A stretch of DNA of 64,000 nucleotides from Natronolimnohabitans sp. A-GB9 (GTDB taxonomy: Archaea > Halobacteriota > Halobacteria > Halobacteriales > Natrialbaceae), in the NCBI RefSeq assembly GCF_030848565.1, contig NZ_JAVDDV010000004.1, positions 244,298 through 308,297 of the forward strand, in the 5' to 3' direction. The notes beneath the pieces were generated by a model. It was not told the DNA's origin. It saw only the letters and a list, made by a program, of their open reading frames with translations, and ran no database searches. Both the position numbers and the translations under genes were made by a program. This document shows, one piece after another, positions 20,433 through 27,787 of this stretch. Numbering within the stretch: position 1 is the first letter of the stretch; each line of letters opens with the position of its first letter.

Positions 20433-22088
20433 TCATCTGAATGTTGTAATGAACGCGTTGACAGCGTCGTCACTTCCTGTGACAATGAGGCGGTCGTTTC
20501 CTTTGATTACTGAACCGGCTCCGGGATTTGTCAGCAATTCACCGTTCCGCTCAATGGCGACGACGGTCGCTCCGGTTCGGTTGCGGACAGCCGATTCCTT
20601 GAGCGTTCTGCCGACAAGCTCAGGGGCAGTTGTCCGGATAATTTCGAACTGTGTTTCCGGTGTGAGAACTTCTAACTGCGTTTCCGGTGTGAGACCTTCT
20701 TCGTCCTCTAAGAGAACGGATGAGACCATTCGCCCGGTAACGGTCGAAAGGGCGAGCACGTACTCGGCACCAGCCCGGTAGAGTTTTGCTGTGTTTTCGA
20801 CATCGTTCACCCGTGTTATCACTTCGATATCGGGTGCCAACTCTTCGATTGCGACGGTAGCGTACATTGTGGTCGTGTCGGCATCCAGTGCCAACACGAC
20901 AACGCTTGCATTTTCGACACCGGATTCAGAGAGTGTTTCCTGCTGATTAATATCGCCGGTAATATCGACTCTGTCGTCCTCAGTTATATCAACCACCGTG
21001 GGTGAAACGTCGTTTGTCTCCAGAACGTCGATGACTGCTTGCCCAACGACACCATAGCCCGCCACGATGACCTGCTCACTACCGGGGGTCATTGGAGAAA
21101 TTGTTCGGCTCTTCACCTCTTGGAGGGCCTCGTGATTTCCGGCAACAAGCAAAATCGTATTTGCGTCAATCCGCGTATTGGGCTCCGGAGCAGGACTGAA
21201 CTCACCATTGGACCAGATCCCATTGACGGTAATCCCGAGCTCTCTCGGCAGTTTCAATTCCGCAAGAGTCTGCCCTGCGAGGTCGCTGTTTTTCTCGACG
21301 AGGATTTCTGCGAGTTCAAAATCGTCACCGAGTTCAATCGTCTCTTGGAGTTTTCTTGTAACCGAGAGGGTCGCTTTATTGCCGAGCGCGCGACCAAGGG
21401 CTTGTCGAGGTCGAATCACCTGGTCAGCGCCCGCATACCGATGATACTCTGCATCCTGTTTATTCTCCGCGACACTCACGACCATCAGATCTTCCCGGAG
21501 TTCTCTAGCAGTAAGAATTACTGAGATGTTCTCTTCGTCAGAAACATCGGCCACCAGCGCCTGGGCTTCGTTGATGTTTGCGGCTCGGAACGTCTGCTCA
21601 TATTCGGGATCGCCGCAGATCGCTTCGATTCCACGGGTATTCAGATCCAGCACCGTTTTGGGATCATCATCGATAATAACATAGGGGACATCCGCTGCCT
21701 CAAGCTTAGACCGAAGGACATCTTCGCGCGGGTTGTATGAACAGATGATGACGTGGTCAGTAAGTTCGGTCGATTCCTGTGGGTTATCTTTGAGGGCTTG
21801 TTGAAATAGCGGCACGACGAACAGCGGTAGTGCTAGAAACACGAGGAGCACGCCGGAAAGGTTCATCCAAACGACGATGAGATTCATGATGGCTGTGTTC
21901 CAGTACCCAGTATCGCCACCGAATCCGGCTGTCGTGAGTGCCTCAATGACGACTTGTAAGGAATCAAAAAACGCGATCTCTACCCCTTCAAACGTGAGCA
22001 TTGCCCACTGGTAGAGGAGCGTGTACACAAAGACAAGCAGGGCCACGGCAGACAATAACATGACAATCCGTCGCTGCCATTCTATCAT
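20433..22088 (-). CDS. Potassium-channel-like protein with tandem RCK (TrkA-N/TrkA-C) domains
   Basis: A 551-residue protein. Residues 1-100 form a two-helix pore module with a re-entrant loop whose filter reads TTAGFGGD instead of the usual TVGYGD. It is followed by a first RCK unit (TrkA-N from HVIICSYNPRED near 113, then TrkA-C) and a second (VIVAGYGVVGQAV near 343, then TrkA-C to the end). The nucleotide loop of the first unit lacks the GxGxxG glycines and is replaced by SYNPRED; the second keeps GYGVVG. It resembles Kch/MthK-type channels or TrkA fusions. A 27-bp tandem duplication near residues 463-481 repeats LTPETQ. It is the second cargo gene in the inserted segment. Confidence 0.85.
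   Translation of the reverse strand: MIEWQRRIVMLLSAVALLVFVYTLLYQWAMLTFEGVEIAFFDSLQVVIEALTTAGFGGDTGYWNTAIMNLIVVWMNLSGVLLVFLALPLFVVPLFQQALKDNPQESTELTDHVIICSYNPREDVLRSKLEAADVPYVIIDDDPKTVLDLNTRGIEAICGDPEYEQTFRAANINEAQALVADVSDEENISVILTARELREDLMVVSVAENKQDAEYHRYAGADQVIRPRQALGRALGNKATLSVTRKLQETIELGDDFELAEILVEKNSDLAGQTLAELKLPRELGITVNGIWSNGEFSPAPEPNTRIDANTILLVAGNHEALQEVKSRTISPMTPGSEQVIVAGYGVVGQAVIDVLETNDVSPTVVDITEDDRVDITGDINQQETLSESGVENASVVVLALDADTTTMYATVAIEELAPDIEVITRVNDVENTAKLYRAGAEYVLALSTVTGRMVSSVLLEDEEGLTPETQLEVLTPETQFEIIRTTAPELVGRTLKESAVRNRTGATVVAIERNGELLTNPGAGSVIKGNDRLIVTGSDDAVNAFITTFR
20647..20700 (-). repeat. 27-bp tandem duplication in the RCK gene
   Basis: Two adjacent 27-base units, 20647-20673 and 20674-20700, differ at about two positions and encode LTPETQ(L/F)E twice. 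Frame is kept. It lies at the junction before the second TrkA-C domain. Confidence 0.9.
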
Positions 22089-22224
22089 TATAGCTCGATA
22101 GGACTGATTTGATTAAGTATTCTTTTATTGTACAGTTGGTGTTGAATATGCGCGTTCCATCTTGCACGCGAGTCTTGACAAGACTTGGATAAGCAGAGCG
22201 TGCGAATCTTTCTATGACACGCTC

Positions 22225-22245
22225 GACTGCTGTCCGGCAGTATTA
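22225..22245. repeat. Family B repeat, severed right end with target duplication
   Basis: GACTGCTGTCC repeats the last 11 bases of 18483-18493 and is followed by the missing family B terminus GGCAGTATTA. Joining 18493 to 22236 restores a complete repeat of 113 bases. Confidence 0.88.
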
Positions 22246-22664
22246 CTATCGCTTCGCGTGCCGGGACCGGACTCCGGAATCGCCTCTTCGAAGTCCAGTT
22301 CCTCGAGACGTTCCCGGAGGTCCTCGCGCTCGTTCTCCTCGACGTGCTCGAACAGCGCCCCAACGACGGCCTCGACGAGTCGTTCGGGCCCGCCGACCTC
22401 GGCGCGGTCGGTCCGCTCCGGGACGCGCTCGAGAAATTCGTCGTAGTCGAACCGGCGACCCGAGGCACCCTCGACGAGGTGGGTACCGATCTCTTCGGGC
22501 AACTGTCCGTCGAGGTGGTGTGAGCGTGTCTCGTCGAGTCGTTCGCCAAGCGCCGACAGAACTGCTTGTGTCGCGTTCCGCGCGTCGGCTTCGCCCGCGG
22601 GGATTCGCCTCGTACTGAACCGACTGGTAGAACTCGTGGCGTTCCAGATCGACCGTTAGGCGGA
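22246..22664 (-). pseudogene. DUF2267 protein gene, frameshifted
   Basis: The N-terminal part reads LERHEFYQSVQYEAN in one frame and the continuation GEADARNATQAVLSALGER then LPEEIGTHLVEG, RRFDYDEFLERV in another; together they make a typical two-half DUF2267 protein. The frame changes near 22595-22605, where one base seems lost. No good ATG is seen at the front. The C terminus runs into a family B repeat end, which in the ancestral arrangement would also have followed the gene. DUF2267 proteins are small helical proteins of unknown function. Two frames plus loss of a start make this a decayed gene. Confidence 0.7.
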
Positions 22665-22882
22665 GTGTTCCGTGGGAGTTGGGACGGCGAATGCCGGCGG
22701 GGACAGCGACTCGAAAGCGTGAATCCGTCTGGCTGGCGTTCAGCGAACCCCGCCATCGATCGCCCCACCACTATTAAAAACAACATCCAATGTCATTTTA
22801 TTGGTGTATTAGTGGCTGTATGTGCTGACAAGCCATAGACAACAAAAATATTATATGATAGGTGTTAGAACGGAGTTCGTGT

Positions 22883-23380
22883 ATGTCAGACGATGTTTCA
22901 CGGCGGCGAATTCTTCAAGCCACCGCGGCGTCCGGTGTCGCGGTCAGTCTCGCCGGCTGTACGGGTAGTCTTCTCGGTGACTCCGCGTGTGACATGGGCG
23001 AAGACCTGATTGCCGCACTCTATGATGGAGCGTACGAGGAGGCCGCATCCTATGCGCCACACGAGTACGACAACGAACTCGACGAGGACGAACTCGCCGA
23101 CGCTTACGAGTTCATGTTCGAGATGGGTGACGCCGGAGAACTCGAAGCCGTCTCCTGTGACTGTTCGGAGTCAGTCGACGAAGAGGAGATCGAAGCGGCG
23201 AACGAAGAGGGAGAACTCGATGCCGAGGTCGAAGACGCGAAAGAACTCCGCTACGAGGTCGAAGCCGAGATCGAGGGCGAGGCGGAAACCCGCTCGATGT
23301 ATCTCAGTGCGCTCGAGATCGACGGCGACTGGTACGTCATGCCCGGCGACGAAGACGAGTTCGATTCGTGCGCTGAGTAG
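22883..23380 (+). CDS. Acidic Tat lipoprotein (165 aa)
   Basis: A 165-residue exported lipoprotein. MSDDVSRRRILQATAASG is a Tat signal leading to the lipobox SLAGC near residue 28. The mature part is very acidic, begins with a second Cys (SACDMGEDLIAALYDGAYEEA), has a CDC pair near 89-91 and a last Cys three residues from the end, suggesting disulfides. The fold looks like a small helix plus beta-sheet NTF2/DUF4878-like lipoprotein (EIDGDWYVMPG at the end is typical of DUF4878/NTF2 C termini). Promoter sequence AATATTATATG lies near 22846-22858. The ATG at 22883 is chosen for the signal. Confidence 0.78.
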   Translation: MSDDVSRRRILQATAASGVAVSLAGCTGSLLGDSACDMGEDLIAALYDGAYEEAASYAPHEYDNELDEDELADAYEFMFEMGDAGELEAVSCDCSESVDEEEIEAANEEGELDAEVEDAKELRYEVEAEIEGEAETRSMYLSALEIDGDWYVMPGDEDEFDSCAE

Positions 23381-23527
23381 CCGCGTTCTCGCTACGACCA
23401 CAGCGAACGTTTCGGATCGCGGCCTCACTCGCACTCGAGGGAATAACAGTGGTTCTGTTTGCCGGTTTCGTGCCCCGTCTCGTCTTCGAAAGCGACTGGA
23501 GAGTGCCTCACGTCGGCGGATACGCCG

Positions 23528-24625
23528 TCACTGCAGGAGTGGACTCACCGGCGACGAGGCTGCGGGCATCGATTCGTCGAAAAAGCCCTCGACGCCCTCG
23601 AGTTCGAAGACGAAGTCGGCACCGAACGCACCCGCGGGTGTCTGGAATCCCGGTTCGGTGTCCCCCTCGAGCACGCGCTCGGCGGTCGTTACGGCGCCGT
23701 CGACGGTGACGACGTACGGGTCGGGCGTTCGTAGCCGGGAGACGACCTGCTCACCGTCGTCTGTCTGCGCCTCGCCCCAGACGTACGCCGAGCCGCGTTC
23801 GCGTCGCCGCTTGGAGGGCCCCTCGCGGATCCCGGCCAGTTGCTTCAGCGTCCACCGCAGCGGTTTCGACTCGAACAGGGGCGCGAGGTAGCGATGCGAT
23901 CGGAGCGCGAGCCGTGCCGGCTGGGGCATCACGGCGTACATCTCGACGTTCGGGATCCCGGTCGTGTAGTGGGTCGTACAGACGTCGCCCATCGGCATCG
24001 TCACCGCGGGACGCTCGCCGCGGCCGAAGTCGATCTCACGAGTCCGCCAGGCCGTCGGCACGCGCTCGAGGTCCCCGTCGCGGCGGACGGCACCCCCGGT
24101 GTCGGCGCCCTCGATAACCGTCCGAACGGTCCCGATCGAAGGGATTCGGAACGAATCGACGCCCAGCGCGAGGGAGTCGGCCTCTGGGAGCCGGTCCGCG
24201 AGGTGGGCGGCCAGACAGTCCATCGGGATCGTCGACAGCGCGGCGGCGGGCAGCAGGGTGACGCCCGCGTCGACGGCTTCGTCGTCGCGGTCACGAATCG
24301 ACTCGATGACGGGGATCTCGCCGGTAATGTCGACGTAGTCGGTCCCGCTCTCGAGACTGCCATAGACGAGCGGCTCCGCAGTGTTCGAGAACGGCCCTGC
24401 GCAGTTGAGGACACAGTCGACGTCCGCGAGGGCCTCGGCAACGACGTCGTGATCCTCGAGCGAGAAACGTCGGCCCGGCTGGTCGAGTTCGTCGACCTGT
24501 TCGCGGAGCTTCTCTCGGTCGCGGCCGGCCAGGATCGGATCCAGCCCGCGGTCGATCGCTTCGCGGGCGACCAGCTCGCCGACGTAGCCGTACGAGCCAT
24601 AGACGAGGAGCGTCGGCATCGACAT
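23528..24625 (-). CDS. Saccharopine-dehydrogenase-like NAD(P) oxidoreductase
   Basis: A 365-residue protein with a Rossmann start LLVYGSYGYVGELVAREA (GxxGxxG form) at residues 5-22, a second-strand AGRDREKL and the CVLNCAGPFSNTAEPLVY stretch typical of saccharopine dehydrogenase-like proteins and trans-acting enoyl reductases. VDITGEIPVIESI follows. The family includes lipid-modifying reductases as well as lysine-pathway enzymes; no lysine genes are near, so a lipid or quinone-type substrate is as likely. ATG 24625 or 24619 are equivalent starts. It is convergent with the lipoprotein gene and runs the same way as orc1/cdc6. Confidence 0.85.
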   Translation of the reverse strand: MSMPTLLVYGSYGYVGELVAREAIDRGLDPILAGRDREKLREQVDELDQPGRRFSLEDHDVVAEALADVDCVLNCAGPFSNTAEPLVYGSLESGTDYVDITGEIPVIESIRDRDDEAVDAGVTLLPAAALSTIPMDCLAAHLADRLPEADSLALGVDSFRIPSIGTVRTVIEGADTGGAVRRDGDLERVPTAWRTREIDFGRGERPAVTMPMGDVCTTHYTTGIPNVEMYAVMPQPARLALRSHRYLAPLFESKPLRWTLKQLAGIREGPSKRRRERGSAYVWGEAQTDDGEQVVSRLRTPDPYVVTVDGAVTTAERVLEGDTEPGFQTPAGAFGADFVFELEGVEGFFDESMPAASSPVSPLLQ

Positions 24626-24697
24626 ATCCCGACTACGCGCTCCTAGCGGGTAAGCGACGGGCCGGCATTCTATCGGAGGGTCGTCGAATCCAAGACC

Positions 24698-25828
24698 TCA
24701 CTCGAGTCGCTCTAACACCGCGTCTTTCTCGTAGGACAACGAGAGCGACCGCGACCGGCCGCGACCGTCGACCTCGGCGTAGTCGGCCTCGATCAATCCC
24801 AGCTGATCGAGTTTGTTGACGATCTCGGAGTAACGCGTGTAGCCGAGGTCGGTCCGCTCGTGGAAGGCCTCGTAGACGTCGCCAGCCTGCTCGCCGTCGT
24901 TGTCGGCGATCACCTCGAGCAGCGCCCGTTCGGTGTCGGTCAGCCCCGAGAGGCTCCGCGAGAGATCGATGTACTTGGACTTCTCGTAGGCCTCCTCGAC
25001 GTCCTCGCGTTCGACGGTGGGGCTTGCACGCATCTCGGCGTTGAGGCCGGCCCGTCGGAGCAGGTCGATTCCGACCCGTAGATCGCCGCTGTCGGCGGTG
25101 AGCTCGGCGACGTACTCGAGGGTTGCCCGCGAGATGACGTCGTCGTTGAAACCGCGTGTGACGCGTTCGGAGAGGATGTCGACGATCTCGGGCTGGTCGT
25201 AGACCGGGAAGTAGACGTCCTCGGGTCGGAAGACGCTCTGGACCCGCGAATCGAGCTCGTCGATGACCTCGAGTGCGGGATCGGAAGAGACGACGATGAC
25301 GCCGATTTTCGCGCCAGGGTACTCTTCGTGGGCCCGCAACAGCGAGTATAGCGTGTCGCTGGCCTCGTTCTCGTAGAAGAGGTAGTTGACGTCGTCCAAG
25401 GCGACGATGAGTGTTCGATCCTCCTCGACGAGCTTCTCGGCGATCTGACCGAACAGTTTCTTGAAGGAGATGCCCGACGACGGTGGTTCGTAGTCGAACG
25501 TCCCTTCGAAGAGCCGCGAGAACACCGAGTACCGCGTCGCGTTGACCTGACAGTTGACGCGGATCGTACGCACGTCGCTGGTCTGGGCTCCGATCTCGTC
25601 GAACAGCTTCTGAATGGCCGTCGTCTTGCCCGTTCCCGGGGGGCCGCGGGCGACGACGTTCAGGGGCCGGGAGCCACGCACCGCCGGCCGGAGCGCGTAC
25701 GTCAGGCTCTCGGTCTGGCTTTCGCGGTGTTTGAACGTCTCGGGGACGTAGTCGATCTCGAAGACGTGTTCGTCCCTGAACACGGATTCGTCCCACGACA
25801 GCATCCCCTCCTCGGGGTCGTCCGCCAT
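24698..25828 (-). CDS. Orc1/Cdc6-family replication protein
   Basis: A 376-residue AAA+ initiator-like ATPase with a C-terminal winged helix. Walker A GPPGTGKTT lies near 62-70, Walker B LIVALDDVNYLF near 141-152, sensor 1 in GVIVVSSDP and sensor 2 in SGDLRVGIDLLRRAG; the winged helix spans about 300-376. Length and motifs are those of haloarchaeal Orc1 paralogues. The ATG at 25828 is chosen because the family starts with a short acidic leader; the longer frame to 25900 adds basic residues. No AT-rich DUE or repeated ORB boxes are seen next to it, so it is probably one of the paralogues not linked to an origin. Confidence 0.92.
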   Translation of the reverse strand: MADDPEEGMLSWDESVFRDEHVFEIDYVPETFKHRESQTESLTYALRPAVRGSRPLNVVARGPPGTGKTTAIQKLFDEIGAQTSDVRTIRVNCQVNATRYSVFSRLFEGTFDYEPPSSGISFKKLFGQIAEKLVEEDRTLIVALDDVNYLFYENEASDTLYSLLRAHEEYPGAKIGVIVVSSDPALEVIDELDSRVQSVFRPEDVYFPVYDQPEIVDILSERVTRGFNDDVISRATLEYVAELTADSGDLRVGIDLLRRAGLNAEMRASPTVEREDVEEAYEKSKYIDLSRSLSGLTDTERALLEVIADNDGEQAGDVYEAFHERTDLGYTRYSEIVNKLDQLGLIEADYAEVDGRGRSRSLSLSYEKDAVLERLE

Positions 25829-25897
25829 TACTTTCACCTCGCTGTCGGAGCTACTTAGTTCTTCGCCGCGACTCGGGCTAGGGCGCCTGTAACGCGT

Positions 25898-25982
25898 CAT
25901 ACGGACTGCTGTACCGCTGTCCTGCCGATCATCAAAACAGGGTCGGCGATCGGCAGGACGTGACGACAGCGGTTCGTCTCAG
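25898..25982. repeat. Family A palindromic repeat, copy 5
   Basis: Begins TCATACGGACTGCTGTACCG and ends GACGACAGCGGTTCGTCTCA; inner arms TCCTGCCGATC and CGGCGATCGGCAGGA. Lies between orc1/cdc6 and the DUF1059 gene, not at a stop codon. Confidence 0.85.
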
Positions 25983-26060
25983 ACGTGGGTCGGACGGCGA
26001 TAGCGTCGGTACCGAAGTCGCGATCGCCGTCGATTCGAGACGGTGGGGTTCGACTCGCCG

Positions 26061-26228
26061 TCAGGCGAGTTCGATCCGCTCCATTTCTCGCTCGATGTCA
26101 GCCGGAGCGATCCGTCCACCGTGGGTCATCCGGACGTGTGCTCGCACCAGTCGTCTCACCTCGTCAGCACTGCTCGAGCGAATCACGAACTGACAGTTCC
26201 CCTCCGAACACGAAAATTGGTAGGGCAT
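26061..26228 (-). CDS. DUF1059-like small protein (55 aa)
   Basis: A 55-residue protein starting MPYQFSCSEGNCQFVIRSSS, with two cysteines five residues apart and a C-terminal helix (ADIEREMERIELA). This is the pattern of haloarchaeal DUF1059 proteins, which pair a small beta hairpin holding Cys/His (here also HVRMTHGG) with a helix. The gene sits alone between a family A repeat and the MFS gene; a TAAAACTACTACC stretch about 30 bases upstream may be its promoter. Role unknown. Confidence 0.75.
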   Translation of the reverse strand: MPYQFSCSEGNCQFVIRSSSADEVRRLVRAHVRMTHGGRIAPADIEREMERIELA

Positions 26229-26342
26229 ACCATCACATTGTTCGGGACGTGAGGTAGTAGTTTTACTTGCACGTTTCGGGATGTGACCGCTCGAGGCGGA
26301 CGCAACCCCTCGAGAACCGGTGCGGTCCCACCGCGCCCGCGT

Positions 26343-27551
26343 TCACCGCTCATCGAAGCCCACTCCGACGATCCCCGCCGTCACGATGAGAAGGACGGTC
26401 CCAGTGACGAACAACGCTGTGTAGGAACTCACCGAGAGGAGGAGGCCGAAGGCGATCGGTGCCACGGAGATCGCGCCGGTCTTTCCGACCTCGAGGACGC
26501 TGACGACGCGGCCACGGACGTCGGCCGCCGCAGTGGCGGTAACGACGTCGTTTGCGACCGGATCGAAGAGGCCGTCGCCGACGCTTGCGATTCCGAGAAC
26601 GAGGAGGACGAGCCAGGGATCGCGGGTCAGGAGCAACGCTGCGGTGCCAGCGCCAAACAGGAGGAGACTCCAGACCAGGACGGCCCGGCGACCGACCTGT
26701 CCGACGAGTCGGCCCGCCGCCGGCGCGGCGACCAGCCGACCGAGTCCGAGGACTGCGACGGCGACGCCACCGACGAACTCGCTCGTCCCGAGGACGGTGA
26801 CCGCGTACAGCGGCACGAACGTAAAGAGCGCATACCGGACGAGAAAGAGAACGATGACCCCGACGATGACGATCCGACTCGCGGTCGGTAGCGCGGTTCC
26901 GACCTCCCGTGCCGTCTCGAGAACCCGCGACAGTGAAGGGACGATCGACTCCGATTCTCCGGATTCGGCCGTGTCTGACGTCCTCGAGTTCGGCTCCGGC
27001 AGCCAGAGATAACACAGGACGAAGGCGAGAAACGACAGTCCATACAGTGCAAACGGCAGCCGCCAGGAGACGTCGACCAGCGCCCCGGCGAGCAGCGGCG
27101 AGGCCACGCCGACCAGTCCGGTCATGCTCGTGAGAAATCCCTGTGCCGTCGTCGCGACCCGTCCCTCGTAAAGGTCGCCGATCAGCGTAATCGCCATCGG
27201 AATCAGGCCGGGAAACGCACACCCCTGAAGCGCCCGAAGGAGCAAAACGACGGCAAAGGAGTCGACGAACGCGATGAGCACGCCCGCGAGCCCGTAGACG
27301 ACCAGCGACGTGAGAAACACTCGCCGTCGACCGAGGGCGTCCGTCAGCGAGCCGACGATCGGGATCGCGACGACTGCAGTGAGGAAAAACGCCGTCATCA
27401 CCATCCCGACCCGCGCTTCCGTCAGGTCGAACGCCGACGCCATCCCGGGCAGCGCCGGCGAGACGAGCGTGCTGCCGAAGACGCCGACGCCGGCGAGCCC
27501 GAGGACGGCGTACAGTTTCGGATCCGCAGTGAGTTCGCCACTACGGTTCAT
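26343..27551 (-). CDS. MFS transporter
   Basis: A 402-residue major facilitator superfamily carrier with twelve predicted helices. The loop 2-3 signature appears as GSLTDALGRRRVFLTS near 60-75, and an antiporter-like GLVGVASPLLAGALVDVSWRLPF near 135-158 is typical of drug:proton antiporters (DHA1). The central loop near 190-205 is Ser/Glu-rich. Start ATG 27551 gives MNRSGELTADPKLYAVLGLAGVG with the first helix at once. It is a single gene. Substrate cannot be assigned; multidrug efflux is the family default. Confidence 0.88.
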   Translation of the reverse strand: MNRSGELTADPKLYAVLGLAGVGVFGSTLVSPALPGMASAFDLTEARVGMVMTAFFLTAVVAIPIVGSLTDALGRRRVFLTSLVVYGLAGVLIAFVDSFAVVLLLRALQGCAFPGLIPMAITLIGDLYEGRVATTAQGFLTSMTGLVGVASPLLAGALVDVSWRLPFALYGLSFLAFVLCYLWLPEPNSRTSDTAESGESESIVPSLSRVLETAREVGTALPTASRIVIVGVIVLFLVRYALFTFVPLYAVTVLGTSEFVGGVAVAVLGLGRLVAAPAAGRLVGQVGRRAVLVWSLLLFGAGTAALLLTRDPWLVLLVLGIASVGDGLFDPVANDVVTATAAADVRGRVVSVLEVGKTGAISVAPIAFGLLLSVSSYTALFVTGTVLLIVTAGIVGVGFDER

Positions 27552-27787
27552 ACGGGTCCGAACCCTCGCGGCGTCGCCTCCGGTGCGTGTCGCTCGAGCG
27601 AAGCCGGCGACCGACGTGACGATCGGCCGTCGGTGTCCCTGTCGATCGTCGACTGTCGCCGATCGTCGGAATGTACTCGACCAACGAGTGACACTGCCTC
27701 GTAGTTCGCGAACAGTTCACGAATAACGTATGTCGAAACCAGCAGTAAATAGCTGCGGGAATCGGAAGATCGCCACGGAGGGCCGTC

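Larger units (their letters stand above)
18494..22224. mobile_element. Transposon-like 3.73-kb cargo segment, no transposase
   Basis: The left terminus CAGCGTGTCATAGAA (18494-18508) and the right terminus, complement GAGCGTGTCATAGAA (22210-22224), match in 14 of 15 positions as inverted repeats. They are flanked by the direct repeat GACTGCTGTCC (18483-18493 and 22225-22235), an 11-bp target duplication. The target is a family B repeat. Between the ends lie a phosphate permease gene and a TrkA/RCK gene with visibly lower GC and few CTCGAG sites compared with the rest of the window. No transposase or clear remnant is seen, so movement would have needed one supplied in trans, perhaps as two solo ends of the same small element bracketing the cargo. 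Confidence 0.75.

Noticed and set aside
25829..26060. Possible replication origin next to orc1/cdc6
   Set aside because: Only a family A repeat and ordinary GC-rich sequence are present; no ORB-like repeats.
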